Assembly: GCA_003313425.1 (NCBI GenBank)
Contig: NHZP01000076.1
Coordinates: 150,359 to 214,358 of the forward strand
DNA: 64,000 nucleotides
Direction of reading: 5' to 3'
DNA from: Pseudopyrenochaeta lycopersici
Taxonomy: Eukaryota; Ascomycota; Dothideomycetes; Pleosporales; Pseudopyrenochaetaceae
Shown: one piece after another, positions 1 to 9,580 of the stretch
How positions within the stretch are numbered: the stretch's first letter is position 1
Layout of the letters: the number at the start of each line of letters is the position of its first letter
Position numbers and translations under genes: made by a program
Notes under the pieces: generated by a model
Databases searched by the model: none
What the model saw: the letters and a program-made list of their open reading frames with translations, nothing else
Told to the model about the DNA's origin: nothing

Positions 1-370
1 TCGTTCAAATACGAGGCCTAATTGATTAAGATTGCAACAGAGACGATATAGATCGCACTGTGTCGCAGTACCTGTCGATAGGGCAAATAGTGATAGCAAG
101 TCTTACTTTCAATAGATGTAATAAGTAATCTGGAAGGTTTGCTTCGGTGGACCTGCTTAAAACCTGCGCCAGCTGCGCGGAGCGGGAACGCCAAGTATTA
201 TTCTATCTCCCATAGCTGAGTTACAGCAATACAGAACCATCCCTTCACTATTATCTGTAGTGTGAAGCAAGTACTATTGCCTGAAACCATACGTTACAAG
301 TTTAGTAATAGTATTACTAGGCCTAGTAGTATAGTAGGCTAAAGTATCTATAGAAGTATTACTTATCTTA
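1..370. other. AT-rich non-coding DNA
   Basis: I see no open frame of note, RNA gene or recognisable element in this stretch. It ends at the five bases TCTTA (366-370), which are the left target-site copy of the solo LTR that follows. Confidence 0.5.
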
Positions 371-592
371 TGTCACGGTAACCACCGTGGTTCCCGCAAC
401 ACCTGAATTGGCTAGCCCTGTCGAGGCCTGAGCTCGAGCACAGGCCTAGCCCCTGAGTATTCTTCTGCACCTGAGTTTCTGTTCTCTTCTCTTCTTTACG
501 CAACGTCTTGTATTACACCTGAGATTGTACGTAGTATAATAATTAAGCTATTAGTTAAGCGTTGAAATCCCTACTCGTAGCCTCTCGTGACA
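371..592. mobile_element. solo LTR with 5-bp target-site duplication
   Basis: The 222-bp segment starts TGTCACG and ends CGTGACA, a 7-bp terminal inverted repeat with the TG...CA ends of an LTR. It is flanked on both sides by TCTTA (366-370 and 593-597), a perfect 5-bp target-site duplication. No internal retrotransposon sequence is attached, so it is best read as a solo LTR left by recombination between two LTRs. Its family cannot be assigned; it resembles neither the gypsy nor the copia LTR further right. Confidence 0.8.
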
Positions 593-827
593 TCTTAAGA
601 GTATTTAAAGTATAATAATCTTAGAAGCTATTAGTAAAGATAACTAATAAAACTATAAGGTTAGTTCTCTGGGATAAAGTAAGGAACTTAATAAATAAGG
701 GTCTAGTACTAAGATAGTAAGAAGGCGCTTCTAAAAAGAGTACTAGGGATTAAAAATAATTAGTATTACTATTACTATACTATAGAGTATAATATTAAGT
801 TAAACATAATAACCTTTAGGGGTTTAT

Positions 828-1189
828 TGTGACGATCTTATATACACGAAGGTTATGCAAGTTACTTAGTGTACTCAGTGTGCTCAGTGTCGCTGATTAT
901 TGTCAGATACAAGCGAGGGTACGCGATACTGTATTGTAGTACAAAGCTCGGGTGTAACCACTTGGCACACACACTCTCCATAAAAGGAGAAAATAGAGAA
1001 CACAGAATAGATCAACCACGTTCATCATCAAAAATTCATCAAAGATCAAGCCAAAATAGTCCTTGAATCTGACAATTATACTGATCAACTGAGCACGTCA
1101 CGTGATCTCGGTTGTGTGTCCAATGTCTGTGAGGTCTGGTCGAGGTCTGGTCGAGGCCACTAAGGCGTGGTCTCGGCGGGATCGTAACA
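828..1189. mobile_element. LTR-like segment
   Basis: The segment begins TGTGACGATC and ends GATCGTAACA, near-perfect inverted termini with TG...CA ends. The interior has a palindrome-like CACGTCACGTG and a direct repeat of GGTCTGGTCGA near 1135-1155. The flanks show no target-site duplication, so this is a decayed or rearranged LTR, probably another solo LTR. Short open frames here look like chance. Confidence 0.4.
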
Positions 1190-1531
1190 CGCAGCTAGCA
1201 GTACATCTGCTATCTGCTGTACAGCGATAATTTAAGATAGAAAGCCTTATTAGGCGAGGTCTAGTATTTAGTAGATAAGGGGCTACTTTTTAGTAGGGTC
1301 TAGCTTACGCTTCTAGTAGTTATATAAAGCTTAAGGTAGAGTGCCTTTAAGGCAGCGTTTAAGTGTTAAACGAGGGATTATATATAGCGCAGCTGCATAA
1401 GAAACTTTAGAAATTAAATTTTTTTCTAATTACTGCTATAGCTAGCTCTATCCTACCTTCTTTTTAAGCTATTTAGAGTTACTGTGTTAAGGCTATTACT
1501 GTTTAAAGGTGTTAGTACAGGTTAATTTTGG
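1190..1531. other. AT-rich non-coding DNA
   Basis: No gene or element is recognised. Base composition and frequent TAG/TAA triplets resemble the RIP-decayed elements elsewhere in the window. Confidence 0.4.
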
Positions 1532-1580
1532 TGGGGTTGCCCACTGACTGGTTTTGTCTACTGGGTGGTGGAACACGTTA
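1532..1580. repeat. isolated terminal repeat of a pogo-type element
   Basis: This stretch matches, with a handful of mismatches, the right terminus of the pogo-type element at 12549-14391. Both contain GCCCACTGACTGG, a gap, and GAACACGTTA at the outer end, and both finish on a TA. The partner terminus is absent within the first 1.5 kb, so this is a stranded end of a second, otherwise lost copy. Confidence 0.7.
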
Positions 1581-2077
1581 TGTAAGGAGAATTAGTCAAA
1601 GCGTGAAAACTGACCTGTGGTAACCCCTACAACGCCAGGAAATTGCATCGCGATAGCTTGTACATACAAATGAATAGTCCTATTGCGAAAACGAGCTCTA
1701 GCTGCCCTGAATATGAGTTTTTGCTTTTTTGCGATGCTTGTTTACTATAGGAATATGGTGGGTGATGCCATTGGCTGGGCGCAGCTTCTAACGTCAAAAT
1801 TAGCATTTAGAATTAACCAATAAGATCTTAACCTTAACAGCCGGGCTCCAGAATTGCCCAGGACAGCGTTGTTTTCAGCTGTAACCTGAGTCAGAAAAGC
1901 TCACCAATTTCGGTGCTCGAATTGCTCATGCATGTGAAAGGGGATAATAAAGTGGGCAAGAAAGCTTAATTGCGCACTCAGATGGCATGCAGCAACACGT
2001 CCCATCCCTGATAACTCTTCTCCGGTTTCCGGACGCGTTTCCGTTCGCCACTGCTGGCATGTGGTAGGCTACTTATG
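1581..2077. other. non-coding stretch, nothing recognised
   Basis: Moderate GC, no long frame on either strand and no repeat shared with the rest of the window that I can see. Confidence 0.4.
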
Positions 2078-2278
2078 CTAGGTGTATCTCTTCACAGGGT
2101 CGAAATCGTACCAAACTTGATTCTTTCTGAACGGACGCGTCCAATCCGAGGACGCGATCACAGACTGCTCGGTGAGTAAGTTAACGTGCACGGTATTTCT
2201 ATAGTCCGCGCCACTAAGTTCACAGAGCGGATTGTCACAACCGAACATCTGTAGTCGGCGAGAAGAATCGTTCTTCAC
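2078..2278 (-). pseudogene. fragment of an unidentified protein gene
   Basis: A 66-codon minus-strand frame. Its segment NLLTEQSVIAS closely matches NLLSKQSVIVS in the minus-strand fragment at 9192-9457, so both appear to be remnants of one gene family. I do not recognise the family with confidence. No start context, intron or downstream exon is evident, and the frame stops in non-coding DNA, so this is a fragment and not a working gene. Confidence 0.3.
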
Positions 2279-2622
2279 ATGTTTTCTTCGACCAGTCGAT
2301 GGACTTTTAACGTCCTGCTAATGGTGGAAGTTGTCACAAGGGTCTCAAACTCGTCCTACAAGAAGACCACCATCTCGTCAAGGTATTGATCAAGCTCTCA
2401 AGATGTTCGCGTATGGCTTAGAGCATCGAGGGCGTCCGCCACCATGCCACGGCGCTTGAACAGTTCAGAGCAAAGGCTTGATGCCTTCCTGAATGGTATG
2501 TTAATTGTATGGGAAGCAGAACGTAGAGTGCAAGAAGTCATTTCAGGCATGCTAGATGGAGTTTCTATGAATATAGCAAAAGCTAAACTTCAACCAATTT
2601 TGTTCCTGCAAATGAAAGATCC
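2279..2622. other. 3' flank of the HeLo-like gene
   Basis: This stretch lies beyond the stop codon of the minus-strand gene at 2623-3526. A plus-strand 77-codon frame (2444-2677) runs through it and into the antisense of that gene's last exon; it has no recognisable feature and I do not call it a gene. Confidence 0.4.
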
Positions 2623-3526
2623 TCACTTTCCCCCAAAATTAATTCCACTGACCCCACCAGTGATGATTCCACCTTGAAACCCAGAGTTCTGATTGCCGAA
2701 GGTCACACTGGTTGAACGTCTCCGGTCCTCTGTAGCGGCTTTCACGACAGCTTCTTCCTGGGACTTAGACAGCAGCTCATCCAGCAGCTTCCGCGACGCA
2801 GTTATCGCTTTGCGTTCCTCCTCGAGCTGCTGCAGTGCCTCGACATGACTCATTGTACCTTCATCCACTTGCTGATCATACGTTGTAAGCTTGAGCTCTT
2901 CAGCCCTGTTTCCCAACACCGCTAGCTGTTGATCCGCTGCACTAATAGCGCCCTTAATCTCAGTCTGCTTCGTCGACATCGTCTTCTTAATCTCTTCTGT
3001 GATGCGAGTATGGCGGATGGAGCTATATCTGTAAGGCAAAAAGGCGAGGATCAGCATCTCGTCCTCACCCAAGCGTACAGACTAAAAGTACTTACAAGGT
3101 CGCTATGCTAACGACGGAATTGATGGTCACCTTGCAGTTTTGGAGCTGCTCTGACATAGTCTTGATTTCCCCTTGCTTGAAGAAGCCCACGTTTGCTCGA
3201 TCCTGCCAGGCCAATTTCCCATCTTCTGAATGTCTAGTCCAGCGCTGAAGGTCGGTCCTGAACTGGTCGCATGCACTTGTGCAGATGCTGATAGTCGTCT
3301 TTGCTTCCACGGCTACGCTTGCACCGAGTGGTTGCCAGTCTTGCTCCTTCACGGCTTGGAGTGAAGTGAGCGCCATGTCGACAGAACGCACATCGTCCTT
3401 CAGGTGCTGGATCGTCTCTGGTGCACCCTTGATCTTCTGCAGGTCATTCAGAAGAAGCCTTGTGCCATGCAACGCCGGGACGGTGACACCAACCACACTT
3501 GCGGCAATAGTGATAGGATCGCCCAT
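2623..3526 (-). CDS. HeLo-like domain protein with C-terminal amyloid-type motif (putative cell-death effector)
   Basis: Two exons on the minus strand, 3526-3096 and 3028-2623, around a 67-nt GTAAGT...ACAG intron (3029-3095), give 278 residues. An ATG five codons upstream is possible, but the start MGDPITIAASVVGV is the usual opening of the fungal STAND N-terminal family (Helo_like_N type). Residues 1 to about 145 are that helical domain. Residues 145-245 are charged and helical, likely coiled coil. The last 32 residues are rich in Gly, Asn and Ser, with the core FGNQNSGFQGGIITGG, matching the N-x-G-x-Q-x-G-x-x-x-G style of prion-like signalling motifs. In known HET-S/HELLP-type pairs such a protein is a membrane-active cell-death executor switched on by a receptor carrying a matching motif. 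It is divergent to the receptor gene at 3679. The frame is intact and free of RIP damage. Function is inferred from family and context. Confidence 0.8.
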
Positions 3527-3761
3527 TATATTTGGTAACAATAGAAGTCAGGTTGAGAGAGGTGTAGAATCCAAACAGTTCGGCTGAACCATGGCATGCG
3601 GGGTTAAATACGGTATACAGATATTTATCTCCAGCAAATGAAGCTGAGCCATCGAAAATCTAGAGCAGGACCGAGAGGATGGACCATTTGCGTTGTATGA
3701 CGATAGAAGCCAGGTGGGGAGACAAAGAGCAGAATCCAGGGCTTCAGCTGAGGCATGCGGG
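3518..3761. repeat. imperfect tandem duplication between the divergent genes
   Basis: The segment 3518-3602 and the segment 3674-3761 align as diverged copies. Shared blocks include GATAGAAG, CAGAATCCA-like and GGCATGCGGG. The left copy holds the start codon and upstream flank of the HeLo-like gene; the right copy overlaps the apparent first codons of the receptor gene. The promoter-proximal region has therefore been duplicated, which also means the first codons assigned to the receptor may not be ancestral coding sequence. Confidence 0.6.
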
Positions 3762-6755
3762 CTTCGCTCTCGACCGAAGGGATGGGTCGCCACCTGGGCT
3801 GAGCGGAAGGACAAGCGCATTTAGACGACCAGGCTCAGCTCCTGCTGGCGTTTCATCGCAGACACCATCATGGCATCCGCCCACGTTCCACCTTCCACCC
3901 GGTAAGTGGCGTAGAGGTGACAAGGGTCCGAGCAGCCCGCTAACAGATTGCCCCACCTTAGAACGACCAGAGACTCCACCAACCCCATCGGCCGTGATAC
4001 CCTTCAGCCGCGATGCAGACTTCGTCGAGCGGCGGGCGATACTTGATCAAATCCACCACAAATGTGCTGTACCAGGGTCGTGGACTGCACTCGTCGGCCT
4101 AGGCGGCGTGGGGTGAGTAGGAACCGCTCCACCAATACCGATTACTGACTACGGAGAAGTAAGTCGCAGCTTGCTATCGAGTATGCGTATCGGACCCGCG
4201 AGCAGTCGCCCGAGATGTGGGTTTTCTGGGTCTACGCAAGCAACGCAGCCCGGCTTGAACAGAGTTATCGCGACATTGCCGACCGTGCCAAGATTTTTGG
4301 GCGGCGGAACCCTAAGGCCAACATCTTCAAGCTGGTGCACAACTGGCTAAGTGATAGCAAGGATCGATGGCTACTCCTCCTCGACAACGTGGACGATGCA
4401 CGCTTTCTTCTTCATGTCCCGGCTAGCGGCCAAGGACAACCTGTACCTGCGGACGACCGGAAAACCGCTTCCCGACCGCTGCGCGACTACCTCCCTCACT
4501 GCGAGCATGGGTCAATCCTCATAACAACGCGGAACAAGGAAGCGGCACTTAAGCTGGTGGACCAGCGCGATGTTGTTCCTGTCGAGCTGATGGACAAGTT
4601 GCAGGCGCTGACGCTCTTCGAGAAGAAGCTGGGAGCACAAGGAAACAGAAGCGACGGCGGCGATGTTGCTGAGCTGGCGGCGGCGCTCGAGAACATGCCG
4701 CTTGCCATTGTGCAGGCTGCCGCATACATCTCACAGAGAGCACCACGATACTCGGTAGCCAGGTACCTCGAGGAGTTCAGGAAGAGCGAGCGCAAGCGGT
4801 TAAGCCTTCTTACCTATGATGATGATGACGGCCAGCTCTGGCAAAACAGTGAGTTCCGGCGAGACCGGGAGGCAAAGAACTTGATCATCGTCACATGGCA
4901 GATCTCGTTCGAGTACATACAGCAGACACGACCGTCGGCGGCGGACCTGCTCTCGCTAATGAGCTTCTTTGACCGGCAAGGGATTCCAGAGACTCTGCTT
5001 CGGAGTCGAACCGAGCAAGGAGACGCCCCGAGAAGTCAGAAAGAGCATAACGACGATGACTGGGATAGCGACGAAGAAGATGATGCATCGCAATTAGGCG
5101 CAGACGACGAGGATTTCGAATACGACGTAGTAACACTACGTAACTTCTGCTTCATCTCTGTCGACACTAGCGGCACGAGCTTTGAGATGCACGCGCTAGT
5201 GCAGCTGGCGACACAGAAGTGGCTTGACTCGAGCGGCAAGCTCGAGCGGTGGAAGCAGCAGTTCATCAGTAATCTCTGTGCAGCGTTTCCGACAGGAGAG
5301 TACGAGAACTGGCCAACGTGTCAGGCGCTTTTCGCGCACGCTAAATCTGCTGTAGGGCAGCAGCCAGAAGGGGAGGAGTCGCTAGTAGAATGGGCCACAC
5401 TGCTCTATCGTGCAGCATGGTATGCAAGGAGGAAAGGGAGTATAGCTGATGCTGAAAATCTGGCCGTAAGGTCAATGAAAGCACGAAGGGGAGTATTGGG
5501 CCAAGAGCACGAGGACACTCTCGAGAGTATGGGAATGGTGGGATTAGCATATAATTTTGGAGGTAGATTGGACGAGGCAGCGGAGATTAGGTTGCTAACG
5601 ATGGAGATTTCCAAGAAGAAGCTCGGGCCGGACCATCCTTTCACACTAATCAGCATGGCCAACCTGGCGTCGACGTACAGTAATCAAGGCCGATGGGATG
5701 CTGCCGAAGAGCTGCAAGTGCAAGTGATGGAGATGAGCAAAATGAAATTCGGAGCAGACCATCCACGCACGCTCCCCAACATGGCCAACCTTGCGTCCAC
5801 GTACTGGAATCAAGGCCGACGGGATGCTGCTGAAGAGCTGCAAGTGCAAGTGATGGAGATGAGCAAGAAGAAACTCGGAACGGATCATCCAGACACGCTA
5901 GCCAGCATGAACAATCTGGCGTCCATGTACAGTAATCAAGGCCGATGGGATGCTGCCGAAGAGCTGCAAGTGCAAGTGATGGAGATGAGCAAAACGAAAC
6001 TCGGAGCGGACCATCCAGACACGCTGACTAGCATGAACAATCTGGCGTCCATGTACAGCAATCAAGGCCGATGGGATGCGGCCGAAGAGCTGCAGGTGCA
6101 AGTGATGGAGATGAGCAAGGAGAAACTTGGAGCGGACCATCCAGACACTCTGAGCAGCATGAATAACTTGGCGTTGACATACGGGAATCAAGGGCGGTGG
6201 GATGCTGCTGAGGAGCTGGAGGTGCAGGTGATGGAGACGAAGAAGGAGAAACTTGGAGCGGACCATCCAGACACTCTGACCAGCATGGACGACTTGGCGT
6301 TGACATACGGGAATCAAGGGCGGTGGGATGCTGCTGAGGAGCTGGAGGTGCAGGTGATGGAGATGAGCAAGGAGAAACTCGGAGCGGACCATCCAGACAC
6401 GCTGACTAGCATGAACAATCTGGCGTCCATATACAGCAAACAAGGGCGGTGGGATGCTGCTGAGGAGCTGCAAGTGCATGTGATGGAGACGAGCAAGGAG
6501 AAACTCGGAGCGGACCATCCAGACACGCTGAACAGCATGAACAATCTTGCCTTCATGTGGAAAAACCAGGGCCGAGATGCAGAAGCTATAAGTCTAATGA
6601 GGGAATGTGTACAGCTTGGACAAAGCATTCTCGGAGTTGATCAACCTCGTTTTATGTCTTCCTTAATGAGTTTAGCTGTATGGGAGAGAGCGCAAGCATA
6701 TGCCGGTGCCTTAGCCGGGGGAAGTATGGCCGATGATGGACAAGATGTAGATTAG
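3679..6755 (+). CDS. NB-ARC/TPR STAND receptor (NOD-like receptor)
   Basis: Three proposed exons, 3679-3901, 3962-4112 and 4160-6755, encode about 989 residues. Intron 1 (60 nt, GTAAGT...TTAG) keeps frame; intron 2 (47 nt, GTGAGT...GAAG) splits the P-loop codons and restores GLGGVGKSQLAIEYAY. In order: a short poorly conserved N-terminus; P-loop at about residue 119; Walker B LLLLDNVDD at about 197; ILITTR at about 244; NMPLAIVQAA at about 302; MHA (for the usual MHD) near 467; then TPR repeats from about 620. Such proteins are ATP-driven switches that oligomerise on ligand binding and trigger an N-terminal effector. There is no effector domain fused here, which fits signalling to the divergent amyloid-motif gene next door. 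The start is uncertain: 3679 lies in a duplicated segment, and the region just before FHLPP looks frame-disturbed. The body of the gene is intact. Confidence 0.87.
5643..6524 (+). repeat. seven 126-bp TPR-coding repeats
   Basis: Seven consecutive 42-codon units, each reading roughly TL.SM.NLA..Y.NQGRWDAAEEL and ending with K.LGADHPD, follow one another without indels. Neighbouring units are nearly identical; for example the sixth and seventh share long identical runs. More diverged units flank them at about 5517 and 6525. They are tetratricopeptide (kinesin-light-chain type) repeats and probably form the ligand-sensing face. Near identity between units suggests recent duplication or homogenisation. 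Confidence 0.9.
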
Positions 6756-6942
6756 GCAGATTTAACGTATTGAATCATCTGAAAAGGCGCCCGCCAAGCC
6801 TCCGCAGACTAGCTAACTCGGGACTGTTAAGGCTTGATAGCTGATGATTGGTCAGGTGATAGCAAGGGGTTCCTAGTACGACAAGGTATCAGCGAATCTT
6901 TGTGTGCACGAAGGGTGAAGCCGATTTTGCAAGCGACTGTGG

Positions 6943-8435
6943 CACGCGCCGGGAAAAAAAGAGCCGACTCCGAAATGCGCGGGCCACCCCACCACCATAG
7001 AGATTAGAGTAGGGAGCAGGTTTGCAGCGCATCTCGAACGCGATTTGAGATGAAATAGAGCTCGATTGTAGTGAGGCTACTGTGTCACATAGAAATCGCT
7101 ATACAGAGATATTTTCTGGTGTTGTAGCAGGTGTAGGGCACCGTTTTCAGCGCTTTTTAAACTTAGTAACTAGTCATCCTTCCCTCCATGTCAATACAGT
7201 CTTGAAGCCTTCGTGGCATACTATCTACACGCTGGTTTATGAAGTTAAGAGTTATTTTCTCCCAGCCCTTATAGGCTAGCTCTCGCGTCTCAGCTTCATC
7301 CTAGTGTGGGAACTTCTTAAGATGCTGTTTCACGACCTGCTAGCAATTCTTAATAGGAACAAGGTTAGGGCTGTTAGAGCAATTAAAGAAGTAGTTAAGG
7401 TTGTTCTTACGCTTTCAGGTAGCAACAACGTTGCGGTCTGAGCCTCCTCCGTGGCTGCTGTCGTTATCTTCTTCTAGGATAAAGTAAGGCTGCTCCTTAA
7501 TCTAGGGCTTGACTACTAGCTTAAGGATAGTATCTCTATACACCTTAAGAGAGAGCTTACTATTCCTGTTACTAGGAGTGTTATAGAAAGTAAGGTCGCT
7601 CTTGAAATTGTAGCCTACAGCAGCCTAGATGTGCGCAGTCTCTTAGTCTCTCTCGTCCTCTTGGTTGAGCTGCTCTTAAATACAGTCGCTACAGTAACGC
7701 TCGCCAGGCCTGCGGGTGACTTGAAGCTTTCCCTGATGCCCTACACGGCAGTGTACCTTATCTGAGAAGCGTACATCTCGCTAATCCTCCTTAGTAGGTT
7801 TGAGAGTAAGGCAGGTCTCGCTGTGCTCTACTCTCTGCTTTACGCAGCGCTGAGAGACCTAGCCCTTAGTACAAGCGATACATTTGTGATAGTCTATAGA
7901 GCCTAGGTGCTCGCGAAGGGTATCTCTACAGATATCTAAGTTAAGCTCATAGGCTAACTGCTCCTAAGTAAGGACGCGAGCTTCCTAACCTTAATCTTGG
8001 AGGAAGCGGTTACAGCGTTCAAGGTCCTTGCTACTGAGCTTTGATGGCCGCCCGCGCTTCTCCGTAAAGGCAGGGTTATTATAGTGAGTTCTGTTAAAAG
8101 CTATCTCTGCCTAGATTATCTAGAACCTCCTCTTCTCTTCCCTCCTTAAGTATAGCCCAGCCCTGCTGTTTTAAGACGCCGTAGAACTTAAATAAGTTAG
8201 TATAGTAGTATAGGATGCCTATTGCGTCATTAAAGTCAGCAGCGCTACGTATGCGAGCTTTTTTAGGGGTACTAATATTCAGAATACTACTTCTAGACAT
8301 GCTGAGAAAGATGCGCACATAAAAATAATATATTAACTATGTACTTGTGCTGTAAAGTAACGTTCAAATTAGGAGCTTGCCGTCTTAATTTGGTGGGGGC
8401 GCTTTCGGAGTCGGCTCTTTTTTTCCCAGCGCGTG
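6943..8435 (-). mobile_element. mariner/Tc1-like DNA transposon, inactive
   Basis: Terminal inverted repeats of about 30 bp bound the element: 6943 reads CACGCGCCGGGAAAAAAAGA and continues into GCCGACTCCGAAA, and the reverse complement at 8435 differs at one or two bases. The flanks carry TGTGG on both sides. The minus strand encodes a broken DDE transposase: near 8294 a start-like segment, then GRPSKLSSKDLERCNRFL, REHLGSIDYHKCIACTKG, an EEDNDSSHG catalytic block and an NSPNLVPIKNC block typical of the DD(E/D) core. Many in-frame TAG/TGA codons stand where Trp is expected, for example after KNC. It is not functional. TA is the usual mariner target, so the 5-bp flanking repeat is odd. Confidence 0.75.
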
Positions 8436-8838
8436 TGTGGCTCACCACCTAACGCCCGGGACGGCCTAACGCCCGGCACCCCACTAAATTAATAACACAA
8501 CTTTGAGGCTGCAAAGCCTTATATAATAGCTAGTGTCTCGATTTTTGTAGTAGAGAGGTGTATAGGCTAGATAGCTTATCTACAGCTCTTTATATTTAGC
8601 GGGAAGTTTAATTGCACGGCCCTTTTGTGACTGAATAAGTGGTGCGCCTGCCACCACTAGAAGACTTTTCACTACCTCTAGGCTTTGCAACTACCCTTGT
8701 CTTTGCGACAAGCCTTTGCAGGAGTTTTGAGGCTCTTGGTTGTACAGAGGCATTGATACCGTGTCTGTGCACCCCTTGCACGATCAATACTAGTGCCCTC
8801 TATATTTAATCCAGCCTAACTCCACCAATATAAGCCTG
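8436..8838. other. intergenic, no gene seen
   Basis: Contains two close copies of CCTAACGCCCGG (about 8449 and 8466) next to the mariner-like element. No coding signal is visible. Confidence 0.4.
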
Positions 8839-9131
8839 ATGGAAGATGCGATTAAAGAAATAGAATTACTTAAGCCTGGAGAGCGTCTTAATTACAAGAA
8901 GATAGCTAACAGACATGGTGTTGAGCGTTTTACTTTATTTCAGCTTATATACAACTTCTCCAGCACGAAGTTGAGGGATTGAGGCAAGCTCTAGTTGTCA
9001 AGAAGAAGCAGTACGAACGTGGCAAACCGCTTGACCTACAGCAGCGTAAGGAGTATCATGGTGGTGCTGTTATCCGGTCGCCAAGCAAGGTCAGGGAAGC
9101 ACGTGCTCGTCAAAATTGGATCACAAAATAA
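8839..9131 (+). pseudogene. internally deleted pogo/Fot1-type transposase
   Basis: The first part, MEDAIKEIELLKPGERLNYK and the following KKIANRHGVERFT, is the N-terminal psq-type helix-turn-helix of fungal pogo/Fot1 transposases. Then, in another frame and without any DDE core between, comes LLQHEVEGLRQAL and KKKQYERGKPLDL...RSPSKVREARARQ, the C-terminal tail of the same proteins, ending at TAA 9129-9131. About a thousand bases encoding the catalytic domain are thus missing. There are few RIP stops, so the deletion copy may be younger than its neighbours. No terminal repeats were found. Confidence 0.7.
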
Positions 9132-9191
9132 TGAGGCTTTTTAAGACGGACGCTTACACATCCTAGCTTGCATTTGCATGCACTTTTGAAC

Positions 9192-9457
9192 TCAAAGAGC
9201 TAAATGGAGGCCACTCTGTACGAATCGCTTGTTGGGGCTGAGGCTTTTATGACCGTGTTTCGATGTGAATGTTCGGTATGCGACCTTGACATCACTCTCC
9301 TGATTAGTGAACGCAAGAACAAAATCAGCCTTCTTGCCGGTATTAGATCCAGTCGGGGCGAGATATCTTGGCTCAATGTTCTGCGTCTGCACGCTATTGA
9401 GCTCTAACTTCTGTGTATCTAAGGACACGATTACAGACTGCTTGGAGAGTAAGTTAA
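9192..9457 (-). pseudogene. truncated protein gene cut by an LTR
   Basis: A minus-strand open frame runs from the LTR edge at 9457 to 9192 and reads through NLLSKQSVIVSLDTQKLEL, then a segment with GSNTGKKADFVLAFTNQE. It shares NLL(S/T)(K/E)QSVI with the fragment at 2078-2278. The upstream part of the gene is absent, having been interrupted by the solo LTR at 9458. The KKADFVLAF segment loosely recalls fungal PD-(D/E)XK-like hypothetical proteins, but I would not assign the family. Confidence 0.4.
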
Positions 9458-9580
9458 TGTTGGCGGGCAGCAGGCAAGAGGGACTAGGTTGATTACTATG
9501 AAATGAGAGACAAGGGAACTATATATCCTGTGGATGCTTATATAACAGAGCACGTGAGGAGCTAACCGTGTTGGCTAACA
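9458..9580 (-). mobile_element. solo copia LTR
   Basis: This 123-bp segment is the reverse complement of the LTRs of the copia element at 21824-27251, with about a dozen differences, and has the same length. It starts TGTTGGCGGGCAG and ends GGCTAACA. The flanking pentamers (GTTAA and TAGAA) do not match, so there is no surviving target duplication. It interrupts the gene fragment to its left. Confidence 0.85.

Noticed and set aside
2444..2677. 77-codon plus-strand frame near the HeLo-like gene.
   Set aside because: Partly antisense to the last exon of that gene, with no domain or splice context.
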